Source: Acanthosepion pharaonis (lineage: Eukaryota; Mollusca; Cephalopoda; Sepiida; Sepiidae). From it: a DNA stretch of 64,000 nt. The position numbers were made by a program, and so were the translations under genes. The stretch is taken from contig CAHIKZ030002090.1 of NCBI GenBank assembly GCA_903632075.3, forward strand, positions 5,907,501 through 5,971,500. Reading direction: 5' to 3'. Below the pieces are notes generated by a model. That model worked only from the letters and a program-made list of their open reading frames with translations, was not told the DNA's origin and ran no database searches. Shown here one piece after another: positions 46,893 through 58,140 of this stretch (position 1 is the stretch's first letter; each line of letters starts with the position of its first letter).

Positions 46893-47470
46893 CTAGATCG
46901 CATTTGTACATGATTTTTTATCCATAATTTTTTTAGTCATTTCACACAAAATCAAGGCAATAAAGTGACTAAGATGCAAGGGTTTATTTAGTGTAACGAG
47001 AAAAAAAAGAACAGGAATTAAGATGACGATTGACATTTCATTTAAATTTTTCATGATGAAAGTTGACCAGAAAGCAAGAAGACGGAAGAGTTTCACAAGC
47101 GAGAAGTGTGAGAGAAGAAAATGTTAGCATAGGATTTACGGTTACATCTAGCCATTTCAACTGTAAGTTGATAAGACCTTGCCGCCAATCTAGTACTGAG
47201 CTGAAATTCATAAAGTCTAGGTACCATAGAGGAGAGTTCATCAGAACAATTGCCATGAAAATATTTATAGAAAAGGTACAGGTAATTTACGTTAAGGCGG
47301 TGGGAAAATGACTGATGCCGAGATGCCATAGGACCGATAACATTGCAAATTCTTCCTTGGATTTTATCAAAAATCTCAAAATATATAGCAGAAGCACCAG
47401 ACCAGATGTGGTATGAATACTCAATGCATGAACGAATGGAATTTAGTGCTTAAAAATTTGAGCATTTGTT
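46893..47470 (-). pseudogene. CR1-like reverse transcriptase C-terminal fragment
   Basis: The minus-strand frame 47093-47329 reads LNVNYLYLFYKYFHGNCSDE, then LVPR-like MVPRLYEFQLSTRLAARS, RCNRKSYANIFFSHTSRLWN (over a frame change) and LPS. It is the same protein region as 53290-53560 and 26990-27241. The catalytic palm is missing. Confidence 0.8.
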
Positions 47471-47659
47471 AGCTAAGTGAATTATTAATCCAAGTTCATC
47501 CCCTTGTTATGCACAGGTCAAAAATCTGGAGGATAAGTTTGATCGTCATAAAAAGACGTATGCGTGTAGTCTTTTAATATTGTTACTGGGATAGTTGGTG
47601 GCGATAAATTTACTTTATCATCCCAATAGTTTATTACGATACGTGTATTTATTTTTTTT

Positions 47660-47679
47660 TTAAGTGAATATAGCATCAA

Positions 47680-47710
<31 letters not shown>
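47660..47710. repeat. Poly-T run
   Basis: About 28 uninterrupted T follow CATCAACA. It may be the tail of the minus-strand SINE lying to its right. Confidence 0.7.
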
Positions 47711-47716
<6 letters not shown>

Positions 47717-47737
47717 GAACAATAGTTTTTCCAAATA

Positions 47738-47898
47738 AAAGTCCTGCTATTTAACCCAGAGCTAAGGATAAGAGATGGATAACTTTCTCAAGAGTATTTG
47801 CACGTAAGTAAATGTAACAAACTCTGCTGAAATTCGAACTCGACACTCCGATTACTCATTCTGAGCCACTATCCATTAAACCATCCACATATTTACAA
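47738..47898 (-). mobile_element. SINE family 3, tRNA-headed
   Basis: Read on the minus strand it starts GGATGGTTTAATGGATAGTG (box A-like), then GAGTAATCGGAGTGTCGAGT and TCGAATTTCAGC (box B-like GAGTTCGAAT). The body is shared with 43360-43500. The poly-T run 30-80 bases to its left on the plus strand would be its poly-A tail. Confidence 0.65.
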
Positions 47899-47975
47899 AA
47901 CATGAATGCAACAATAATTAGTTCAGCCAGCGAACTGAATACATTTTAAGAAACATGGAAAAGAGAAGTGAATTA

Positions 47976-48070
47976 AGCTCTCACGTGAGAGCTGACTTGT
48001 CAGTGCATTGGCCCTGGTATAAAAGGTGAGAGAAAAACGGAGGTCTGGAGAATACGTGCAGTCGTTTTGA
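47976..48070 (+). promoter_or_regulatory. Promoter-like cluster: E-box palindrome and TATA box
   Basis: AGCTCTCACGTGAGAGCT (47976-47993) is an 18-base perfect palindrome centred on the E-box CACGTG. TATAAAAGG begins at 48018, 24 bases after it. No coding exon follows that I recognise, so this may be an orphan, an LTR promoter or chance. Confidence 0.3.
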
Positions 48071-48555
48071 TGAAACGAGCTATGCGATTTAATTTTCACT
48101 TATTGAACCAGACATGATTCCTTTCTTAGTCTTTGATATGTGTATAAATTATATGTTAACTATGGGAAACAAACGTCTTATAACAATGCATTATCCAGCT
48201 TGATGTATATCCGTTATTTAAGATCGAAACCCTTGTCAGTAATTCGAGAAGTTATCGTGCCTTTTTAAGCATTTGATTTGAAGGTTGCCTGCTGTCAATT
48301 AACATTGTGTGATGTTGACAAATCCTTTACTGCTATTGAGGATAATGGATGACTATACTAATTCATTGGTTTGATTTCACGAATAGTGTGACAACATTTC
48401 TGAGTGCTATCGACACTGTTGTTATAAGAATTATTTTTTTAATCACTAGGTCAAGTTGTTCCTTTTCTTTTTTCTTTTTGCATTGTAGGGCGAATGCAAC
48501 CTTGTTACTTTTCTTTGTATCTTGTTTTCATAATTTTATCATGGCCTCATTTTCA

Positions 48556-48590
<35 letters not shown>

Positions 48591-49530
48591 CATAAATTGA
48601 ACTCTTCAAACATGGTCTAGGGATGGGGTCGGGCAGGTGAAAAAGTGAGACCCTTCAAAACAGCAAGCATTCTTAAGTTATCCTTTTTTATTTGAAATCT
48701 CTTTAATTTCAACATCCATACCGATTACTTGTCAATATTAGTACTGCCATTGTTGTTTTTTTTTTTTTTTTTTTTCTGTGAACTACTCATATTTTGCATT
48801 TTATCTGTCTTGATATTATATGAAACTATACGAGTCCTACTAATGTTAATGCAATTGTCCGTTTCCGTACAGGAATCATTCGTCGACCGAACAGTTAGCA
48901 TTACTGTCGGTTGAAATTTATGAAATAAGTTTTGTTTTTTTAAATTGACTTCTCAAGTCTGCTAATACTTATCGCTCTTTCTAGTAGTTTCTAGTTTCCT
49001 TCCCAGCTTTTTGTTTAAGGTAGTGTGGAAAATCTACATCTTTATATCATTGTTTTCCCATATGCGCTACCCATGAAGCCGAAACTTATCAGACAGATTT
49101 AAAGTTGAATCCCTTGCTGCTACTTGTTGGAGAACTCCAAGGGAGAAAGCTAAGGTTGTAATACATTCTTTTTTCCACTGTAATTCGACTTTTCCTCGTT
49201 AAGTTTTTATTTCTACGTCCTGTGGCTATTTTAACACTGAAGGAGCGCCTGCTCTTCATAGGTACATGTTTTTTTAATAGTTTAGTAGAGGCAGGGGAGG
49301 TAATCAAAATCGTTACAATCAAGAGGACTCTTTAATACGTTGCTTTATCATGATAATGAGACAATTGACAAAAGAGATCAAGTAAGAACATAACTTAGTG
49401 GGAATCTTTCCTGAAACGATAACACTTGACTTTAACGGAATCAATATCAATCCATTTAATCAGCAAAATATCTGTACTTCATGACAGATTAGTTCAGCCT
49501 GTGAAATCTAGTTCCAAGTAATTTCTAGAA
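48071..49530. other. Intergenic sequence
   Basis: Poly-T runs lie at 48560-48586 and 48756-48775. No gene or shared repeat is recognised. Confidence 0.4.
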
Positions 49531-49539
49531 CTTGAGATA

Positions 49540-50215
49540 TTCTTGTGAGTTTACTCCACATTTTTCTTGCCAGAGAACTTTTCCTGTTGCTCGCAAGGTG
49601 GTGTTGTCGGAGTTACCTCCTCCTTCGCTCCTTAAACTAAGAGAACAGGTCATCTCGACCTTGACCTCTCGTTTGTGCCCCCTATACACTGTTAACCTGT
49701 GGGAGAGACTAGCAAGTCCCCTTTTTAGTTAAGTTATATTACAAACCTTGTTGTAATATACTTCTAGACATTTTTAGGCCATAGTTCCCTTTAGCTAACC
49801 TCGACGTATTTTATTATAGACACTTTACTGTTAGCTTATCCAATTTAACTTGCTGGTCTCCCTTGTCACAAGACAGTGATGATCCTGGCAACAACCCACA
49901 TCAACTGCAACGACCATCATCAACTTCAACTACAGCGATCATCTCTGCAGCGACCACCTGCATGACCAACAGCGATCATCTGCGACGTCCAACCTCGACC
50001 ATCAATGCCTGCACTAGAACTTCTGCACCTCCACCGTTTCCGATCACCTTATTTTCTTTTCTAGAATAAATCAGCATATATCATACATATCCTCGTTCTG
50101 TCGTCCATGTTGTTTCACCGTCAGATTTAACGTCTTCAAAAATGTTAGCGGGCCTCTTGTGACCTCATTCACCTTTGTATGATACGGGGGCGCTCGGGGG
50201 TCCGCTACAATGTAT
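49540..50215 (+). other. GC-richer LTR-like segment
   Basis: This part is much less AT-rich than its neighbours. It has CAGCGATCATCT twice (49935 and 49971), AGAATAAATCAGC (50064-50076) as a poly-A signal and an end GGGGGTCCGCTACA (50197-50210), in the style of a gypsy LTR terminus. No partner LTR is visible. The 66- and 68-codon frames are probably not genes. Confidence 0.3.
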
Positions 50216-50460
50216 AAATCAATACAAAAGGAAATGACCCAAACCTTCTCTAGTGATAATAGACCTCGTTTCTTATTCGGGGAGCCTCCATGCTAACCAC
50301 TTGTAGCATACAGCACCCACACTATCTCCTATTCGATAAAAAAAACAAAAACTTATGCAACCACAATATCTCCACAACCACCTATCAAATATATCTTCAT
50401 TCAACACAAAATATCCCAGTTTAACAAAATAGATGACACCACTTAAAATGGACTTTCGTT

Positions 50461-52096
50461 ACAAACTAGTAACATATGTCGTTATAGTCTATTATGAGAT
50501 CATAGCAAAAGTTCTTGCCCGATTTTCATTGTTAATATAAAATGACCGCAACTTGATACTGTCGTTTGTTTTTGGTGTTAATTTCTGGTATGTTTGAGAT
50601 TGAAACTTTGCATCGTTCAGTTTCGAGTCAGACATTGTTGAGTGTCCACAAATGAATGCCTTAAAGATGGACGATGAAAAGTTTCACTCTTGCTATATCA
50701 AAGAATAATTAGCAATGGTTAAGTGTAATTGGCAAAATGTCCAACGAACGGAATTGATAAAGTTTGCAATATACAATAACACGAAAAAAATGAACACAGT
50801 CAAGTAATTGTAGCGTTCTGACTTCAAAACAATATGGCGAATGAAACCGATAAGTTGTCCATTTTATTGGCTAGAACGAAATCCCAGCATGCATCTGTAT
50901 TGTTTGTCTATAATTTTGGAGAGGAAACTTTTTAGTCATTATGCCCATGGGATTGGAACTATGAATTTCGGAAAAGATTAAGCGTCGAAACTGCGACGAA
51001 AAAAAAAAAAAAAAAAAAAAATAATAAATAAATAAAATAAACCTTCAGAAGGTTTATTTGGATCGTTCTCCAGAACTTTGGGCGCTCAAAAATTGGTCTG
51101 CCAGATTTCGTCGGTGATTATTAACCTAAACAATCAACCAAGCACCGGGCAAGCTTCCGACTTCGATGAAGACGCCCTGCTTGCCATCGTGGAGAATAAA
51201 TCGAAGATTTCCACGGAAATGATGGCTTAGAGTTTGAAATTAGATATCTCAATTGCCTTTCGTCATTTGAATAGACTTTAGTTCAAGAAAAAACGGTCGA
51301 TCTTGGTAAATCGAAAATGTGTCATTTTCCACCACGACAACGCAAGACCGCATATTGCAAAGCACTCTTTTCAGAAGTTTAAAGAGTTTGTAGTAATCTC
51401 GCGATCACAAGAAATAAAAAAAAAATCCCTAATTTCTCATGATTCCCTAGTAAAAAGGAAAACGCCCTATTGGCGAAAAATTTAGAATCTGTTGTCTTTT
51501 CAACAACGTCTCACCATGAGAGCATGTGAAAAAGGACCTCTCCGGGAATGAAGACTAAAGATAAGTTTTACTCAGATTTTATTTTCTCATAATGAATATG
51601 AATAATAGATTCATCACAACAAAATAATTCACTCATTCAACACAGAAAACCCAAATATCACAACATTTAGGAACCACATTACGAGAACATTTATCAACCA
51701 AACCTTCCGATAATAAATCCTTATATATTTATATGTACCTCACTTTGTTGTTATGATGTATATCTGTATATTTTACTAATCACAAAAACAGGAGTCATAC
51801 AAGGCCCATCATAACAATTTGAAATGGGGAAACCGTCGAGTACCCACCGTATTATCCGGACTTGGCTCTTTCATGGTTTTCATTTGTTCCGTTCTCTACA
51901 GAACAATTTAAATGACAAACAATTTGACTTTGTAAAGTCAATTAAAAATTACTTCACAACTTTCTTCCAAAAAAAACACGAAGTTTCTACGAAAATGACA
52001 TCAACAAACTTATAGAAAGATGGGAGAAAGTTGTTAAAACAATGGAGACTCTGGCAATGATCTACAAACTAGTAACATAACATCGTTACAGTCTTA
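50461..52096 (+). mobile_element. Deleted mariner flanked by 30-bp direct repeats
   Basis: ACAAACTAGTAACATATGTC (50463 onward) recurs as ACAAACTAGTAACATAACAT (52065 onward), each followed by CGTTA and AGTCT. Between them lie mariner transposase pieces (separate entry). In the right copy this text encodes the transposase C-terminus, so the left copy is probably the end of a second mariner, which suggests tandem insertion followed by deletion. Confidence 0.55.
51080..52080 (+). pseudogene. Mariner transposase relic with deletion and insertion
   Basis: Plus-strand pieces occur in order. ASDFDEDALLAIVENKSKIS and a broken SLKLDIS..HLNRL (51150-51290) are the helix-turn-helix linker. VIFHHDNARPHIAKHSFQKF (51320-51380) is the second catalytic Asp block. 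PPYYPDLALS, then SLQNNLNDKQFDFVKSI (51840-51950), is the third Asp block and tail. The stretch holding the first catalytic Asp (TGDE..) is deleted between 51295 and 51305, and about 270 unrelated bases (51505-51780) split the second and third blocks. It is non-functional and belongs to a different lineage from the mariner at 40417. Confidence 0.85.
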
Positions 52097-52148
52097 CTTT
52101 TTTTTTTATTAGTTTGTTCTAATTTATCTTATATTCTTTCTTTTTTAT

Positions 52149-53065
52149 GTGCCATGTCCTTTCATGGCTCTCCACCTCCCTCTAATCCTTGCAGCTCTCA
52201 GCAAGTTCCTTTCCTCTGCTTTCTCCCACAGACCACGTTTTTTCATCCACTTGCTCGTCAGGTATGTCACGCGCTGCTTTCCCTTGTCTCTCTTTCCCTG
52301 TATTCGACCCGTGTGTATCAGATTCTCCAGGCCCTCCTTCCTCATTATGTGTCCCAGAAACTTCAGCTGTCTCTTTCTGATGTTAAGCATAAGCCTTCTC
52401 ATTGTTTGCAATCTTTCTAAGACCTCATCGTTGCTCACATGCTCGGTCCATGATATTCTTATCATCCTTCTATAGAACCACATCTCCGTCGCCTCGAGTC
52501 TCTTCATCTTTGAGGAAATCGTCCAACATTCGCCGATGTAAAGAACAGATGTCACGTAACAGCTCAGTATTCTTTTCTTTGTTACCAAAGAAATCCTCTT
52601 GTCTCGCAATACTCTGCCCAGCTTTTGGAATGTGTCCTTGGTCATCTCAATATGGCTACGGATCTCAGGGTCGCACTTATCGTTCTCTGTCAAGACGCTT
52701 CCCAGATATTTAAACTTCTGCGTCTGCTTGAATTTAGTGTTCCCAACCTGCAAATCACATTTCGGGCTCATCCTCTTACTGACGACCATGCATTCTGTCT
52801 TCTTGGAGTTTATGCTTAGTCCTTTCTTCTCACTCTCCGTCGATATCTTCTGTAAGAGATTTTGTAATTTGTTTTTCGTGTCTTCTATCAGTACTGTGTC
52901 ATCTGTGTATCTTATGTTGTTAAGATTGTGGCCTCCAGTGCTAAATCCCGAAAGGTTTCTTCGATAAAATGTATTAAGATGATGAAACATTTCCATTCTC
53001 ATGTTCTGTAAATGAAGTAAATTAACGTAGAATTCATTTAAGATTGTTAAAACATTATCAAGCAC
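52149..53065 (-). pseudogene. RTE-like LINE reverse transcriptase, 5'-truncated
   Basis: The 306-codon frame contains GGHNLNNIRYTDDTVLI (catalytic motif C as YTDD, residues 53-56), then SINSKKTECMVVSKR, KFKYLGSVL, FYRRMIRISWTEHVSNDEVL, KRQLKFLGHIMRKEGLENL and a basic end. These are the palm end, thumb and C-terminal landmarks of RTE-type reverse transcriptases. It is intact from about residue 38 on. The first 37 residues do not look like this family and probably come from flanking DNA. The endonuclease and most of the fingers and palm are missing, as expected for incomplete reverse transcription. The usual YADD is YTDD here. Confidence 0.85.
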
Positions 53066-53149
53066 AACTCGTTGTCAGCGCCATAATAAACATTGCCAAC
53101 AGCAAGTTATATTTGATAGAATGTGATGTTACGCTGACATGCTGTTACA

Positions 53150-54440
53150 ACTTACTCAATACAAGGCATCAGAGCCACTCAAGGTAGAGGGTTGCTGAAT
53201 GGGGCTGCCTTAAGGATGTAAAGAGAGGTAATCAGGAGGACAGTAGAAAGCGATTGACATTGCACTTAAATTTTTGAAGATTAAAGTTGTCTGGAAAGCA
53301 TAGAGCCGAAGGATAGTTCCGCAAATGCGAGCATAGAAGCTGTTGGCATAGAACATTCGGTTACATCCAGCCACTTCAACCGTCAATTGATGAGATCTTG
53401 TCGCCAGCCTAGTACTGCGCTTAAATTCAAAAAGTCTAGCTACTATAGCGAAGATTTAATCCGAACAGTTGCCATGAACATATTTATAGAAAAGGAACAG
53501 GTAGGCTACTTTATGCCGATGGGAAATTAACTGAATCCGAGGCACCAGGACAGGACTAATAATATTGCTGATTCTTCTTTAGATTTTACCAAGATTCTCT
53601 AGCACCAGGCCATATGTGACCGTAATATTTTAAGCATGGATGAATGGTAGACTTAATAAATGTAAGATACACTTTTTCTCTCTAGAATCTATCACGACAC
53701 AATGAACCAACTTTCTTAGCAGCTGACCTAGCAATGGATACAATATAGTCTTTTTATTTCATGTCAGCTGAGAACGTTAGCTAGAGAAGGTGTAACGAGT
53801 CACTTTCCTGGATGTTAGCATCAGCCATACCGATGGAAAGCAGAAAGGAATCTCTCATGATTAAAAGAGAGCAGTTTAGTTTTGGAGGCCTTAAAATTAA
53901 CAAGTCATCATTTGCCCCAGCTAACAGATTGATAACTTTCATTTCACGAATTGATAAGAGATTTGATCAGTTAAAAAATTTGTCCGGAACACCGTAACTT
54001 TTCAATTTGTGAAGACCTGCCTGCCAAACTCTTTCGAGATATTCAAAGCAACTGCTCGAGCTTCACCATCCTTATCTAGCCCTTGATAGACTTTTTCTGC
54101 TATTATCGTTAGTACGCCAGCAATCGTGATCGAGAGAAATGAAAGTCATATTGCATGTCTGAAAGAAGGCCTTGCGATGTGAGATGCTTAACCATTTCAG
54201 AATTGATTAGGGCCTCTAGTAGTTTTCCAAAAAGAGGTAGAAGGCTTACAGGGTCAGACGGTTCACCTGAGTTCTTAAAAACTAGAACAACAGATGAGGA
54301 TTTCCAGCATGCAGAAAAGCCAGAAGTAGCGAAGCATTTATTATACAGTTTAGAGAGAACATAAAAGAAATAATAATAGCATAGAAAACAAAATTCAAAA
54401 AACAAGCTTACATAAAAATTTTCCTTTGCACCTAACACAT
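53150..54440 (-). pseudogene. CR1-like LINE reverse transcriptase, longest copy, broken
   Basis: On the minus strand, 54150-54360 reads FSACWKSSSVVLVFKNSGE, then SLLPLFGKLLEALINSEMVK, HLTSQGLLSDMQYDFHFSRS. These are fingers and palm landmarks (WK...V.VFK, LL..FGK..E, QYGFR-like) of CR1/jockey reverse transcriptases. The expected GVPQGS and YADD blocks are missing between about 53880 and 53990, where two segments appear joined by deletion. 53290-53560 carries the worn C-terminal block, and the 3' end matches 31198 and 44660. Stops and frameshifts are frequent. Confidence 0.82.
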
Positions 54441-54625
54441 AGGCAAGATAACAAGTTCTAATTACAATTTTGACTTCGATTCATTTGACTATTGAAAGGG
54501 TTTAGTTCAATTTTACAAAATGAGATGAGATAAATCCCGTGGAAATTTCAAAATCAGGGTTAACACCTCTGGTATTGTGACAAACTTTCACAATGTCTAT
54601 ATCTCTGAAATGAAGTATTATGATT

Positions 54626-54955
54626 ATTTACATTATTTACATTATTCGGACTGTTATCACATGGCGTAGTGGATAAAGGCGTTGGTTAGATCCAGTGATT
54701 AGACCCAAAGAGCTGTGAGTTCAATACCAGGCTACAGCAGTGGTGAACCAAAAAACTTAGAGTTGAGTTAAAGGGAAATAACTAAGACATCCTGGAGAGG
54801 TATGGCACGTGAAACTAGAACAATCTTCCCCGGTGGACGAAATAAAGGGTTCGGTTCGAAATTCCAATCACCTGAAGAAAGCCGGAGTGTACAACAGCGG
54901 AAACGTTGTGAATATGGCAATGAAAATGAGGATAACAGTCGGAATAATGTAAATT
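54626..54955 (+). mobile_element. SINE family 2, best copy, with terminal inversion
   Basis: Box A TGGCGTAGTGG (54662-54672) and box B GAGTTCAATACC (54717-54728) are clear. The body runs GTTAAAGGGAAATAACTAAG, GGTATGGCACGTG, GAAATAAAGGGTTCGGTTCG and CACCTGAAGAAAGCC. The 3' end GATAACAGTCGGAATAATGT is present inverted at the 5' side as ACATTATTCGGACTGTTATC (54640-54659). This is the same arrangement as at 22401-22711, with shorter arms. A hammerhead-like core lies at 54872-54904. Confidence 0.82.
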
Positions 54956-55735
54956 TTCACAAACAACTATAGAAAGATAAATCTATCTGCTTTTATTTCT
55001 TTTTCTTCCAGATTCAGAGGCAATGTTTAGCTTTTCTTTTGTTCAGATCCCAGAATCTGCCGACGTGTTCTTTGTGTATGCCGAAATCCTTCTGTCTATT
55101 CGAAAAACTAAATTTCTTAATTCTATCAAAATTTGAACACTGTTTGTTGGGTATAACTTTTCTTTCCCCATTGGTTAGAAAACCGCAACATGTATCACCT
55201 TAAACCACGCTTGTTCGCAAACTTTATTTTGTTAGGTTTTGAAATCCTTATATTTGAGCTTATTCTTTTACAAATTTTGGAAACTAAATTTTATACATCG
55301 ATCGTTTTATAAACCGGCAGGCTTCATTTAGCTTTTCTACAACATAAATTTGAGCCTCACATATACAGTTTTACGCATCAAATTTTATTCAAGCCATTTT
55401 TTACTAACCGTCTGATCTCATTTTAGCATTTTTTTTATTTATTTAAAGAATACATTAATTTATTTTAAAAATATTCTTTAGACACTCCTTTGAAAGAGCA
55501 AGAGACAAGCCTACACTATTGTATTATTTTTTATTTATCCATTATTTTTATATAATTTTTTTATTTCTTTTTTATTAAATATTTGATCTTAGCATGACAC
55601 ATTACAATGGTTTTTTTATGACTAATGTTCTAGTTATTAGTAACTTTTCAACAAACTCTAAAAAAATATGCCCATATTCTAGGTACCTCCAAAGACAAGC
55701 GATAGTTAATTTTTAAAATGAATTTTAAAAAAATG
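54956..55735. other. Intergenic AT-rich sequence
   Basis: No gene or shared repeat is recognised. TTTTCTTCCAG near 55003 is acceptor-like, but the sequence after it has no credible frame. Confidence 0.4.
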
Positions 55736-55739
55736 AAAA

Positions 55740-56750
55740 AAATTTCTTGGTGCTTTAATTTTAAATTTTAGTTTTAATTTCAAGCTAATATATTAAATTT
55801 AACATTTCCAATAAGCAAATTACTTTGCTGTATTTCAAAACGAATTTGAATTGATTGGAATTAGTTTTTGTAAGTAAAACGGCTAAAATAGTACACATTC
55901 ACAAATCTGTCAACACAACGTAATTACCTTTTTATTAAAGAAGTCTTTAAAAAATAAAATATACTTTTCTGAATCATTACTTGAAGAACATTATACACAC
56001 ACATCCTTTTTTTAAATATTAGAGTTGATGAATTGTAGTAATCTTTTGCATTTATGATTAGTAAATATAATTACTTAATAAAAATATTACCTAACCGCTA
56101 CAAATTAATGTAGAATTTTAAAATTTAAAACTTTATAAATTATTCTAATTAAAATTTACAAACAATTCCTGTAAAAATTAATTATTCATCGAAAATTTTT
56201 TAAGCTAATAGTCTCCATAATATATTTTATTCTTAAAAGCAATTAAAGCCTTTCTAATAAAAAAAATATCTGAATTTTATCGGATTTTTTTTTTTTTTTT
56301 TTTTTCAGAGCATATATTTTGTAACTGGGGGTACTGCTTAAAAAAAAAAAAATGATTTAAAATTCTCCCAGGACGTGTACTTATAACTAATATAAACATT
56401 AAGCCATGAAAAATTTTTTTTAAATTTCATAAAATTAAGTGGCGGTAAAAAAATGTAAAAACAAAAAATATTTTTACGAAGATTTTTTTAAGATACCTTT
56501 CTAAAATAATTTCATTCATTTGGGAATGAGTGTTGAAAGTTTCATTAAAATCCGACAATTATTTGAGTTTTGCAAGGTTTTCCAAATTAACGTTTTTCAT
56601 TGCAAACACTTTCTATACTAACACTGACACAAAAAAAATATTGAAGGGTCTAAAAAAAAGATTAAAAAATGTAATTTAATAATAAAAAAAATACTTTGGT
56701 CTTTCCCCTTATAATAATGAAGATTTTGACGATAAAACTTACCATATTCT
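55740..56750 (+). repeat. Long AT-rich dispersed repeat, copy 2
   Basis: It is collinear with 24440-25140: AATAAGCAAATTACTTTGCT, TTCATTAAAATCCGACAATT, GTTTTTCATTGCAAA, CTTTGGTCTTTCCCC and TTTTGACGATAAAACTT occur in the same order. A poly-T run lies at 56285-56305. No coding is visible. Confidence 0.7.
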
Positions 56751-58040
56751 ACGTTGGGCAAATATTTTTCATCAAAAAAGCATTTTTGTATGGATTGAAC
56801 TTTGGTTTGGAGCTAATGTACCGTGATATTTGGCTGAACTACAACACAATGGCATTAATTTTTTTATCAGAAATGTTATGCTTTTTCTTGTTTTAAGTAA
56901 CATTTTACCCAGAGTCATGTTAATAATCATTACAACAGGGATATAATTGTTGCTGGAATGCTCGTGTGTTTGGGTGAATATTTAGTCACCAGTACGTTGT
57001 GGTAATCAAGACATTGGATAGTAAATATTTACAGGCTACTGGAAAATTTATCCCGCAAACAATATTGGCGGATTCAGTGTGAGTCCAAGTAAAAATGAGT
57101 CAAGAGAGAAAACCATGAAATGAACGTACTCCAGTGGGGACATTTTGCCCACATGCGACTACATCTTAAAACCAGAGCTGAAAAAGCTTTAAAAGAGGCT
57201 AGGGAGATAAGTGCACGTCTTTTTATAGGCTTAAGAAAAAGAAAACCTGGTAGCCACTATATTCTGAAGATGGCTCCGAAACACTTCCCCGTTCGGACAA
57301 TCTCAAAAATAAGCATAAAAATTAGTTAAAAAAAAAAAAAAATATATTTTTAGCAGTTTAGTGTGCATGTTTGTGCAGTCTTTTCCCGCTGTTTAAGGAT
57401 TAAACTTCAAATACAGTAAAATTGTGACAAAAAATTTACTGACAATATTATTTCAGTAATAACAAAACAAAACTCATAGTCAGTATTTGAAAGAAATCTC
57501 GTTACATTCAAATCAATCATATCCAGTTAATGACCTCCCTCCCTCGCTCCCACCCACTACATCTCAGTTTTCATAACGTAGTATTCATATATGATGAATA
57601 TATTGACAATGTTTTGCACGATTTGTAACATCAACTTGAGATTACCGTCCCTGTGCTGAAAGTATCACAGCTTGGACCAGCTATGACTAGCTTAGACCAT
57701 CTCTGACAAGCTATGACCAGCGGCTCAAGTGAAGGCACCAGGGTTCCCACCTTTTAAACCGAACTTGTGTCACAACCTGACTCAGTGGAAAGTCAAGTAA
57801 ATACAAACATCAACTTGAGATTTTTCTTAAAAAGTTGAATAATTTTAACACATTCAACATTATGGATAAAGAATAGTGAAATTTATATAGTTTGTTTTTG
57901 TTTTTTTTTTGTTTTTTTTTTTTTTTTTCCCCGAGACTTAGCATAAGCAAAACAAATTCAGATTGTACGAAAAAAAGAAAAGACGTCAAAATCCTCGAAA
58001 AATTTTCATCCTTTAATAGTCAGTTTTGCTTGTTTTAATT
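56751..58040. other. Intergenic sequence
   Basis: TTCTGAAGATGGCTCCGAAA at 57262-57281 is another CTGAAGA/GAAA phrase, possibly the end of a Penelope-like element, but no reverse transcriptase is visible. A poly-T run lies at 57902-57928. The 69-codon frame at 57120 matches nothing certain. Confidence 0.4.
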
Positions 58041-58044
58041 TGTA

Positions 58045-58140
58045 ACATATATAAATGTAGGTAGAAAAAGGCAAATATTGATAAGATGTCCAGAGTCACA
58101 AAGTACTGCCCGGGGCTCTCAGTCAGGCTTCCTAAGGCCG
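58045..58140 (+). mobile_element. SINE family 2 tail fragment
   Basis: TATAAATGTAGGTAGAAAAA, then GCAAAT, GTCACAAAGTACTGCCC and CAGTCAGG, match the tail of the copy at 17893-17972. Confidence 0.7.

Noticed and set aside
52149..52967. Several plus-strand open frames of 63-122 codons
   Set aside because: They are antisense shadows of the RTE reverse transcriptase on the minus strand.
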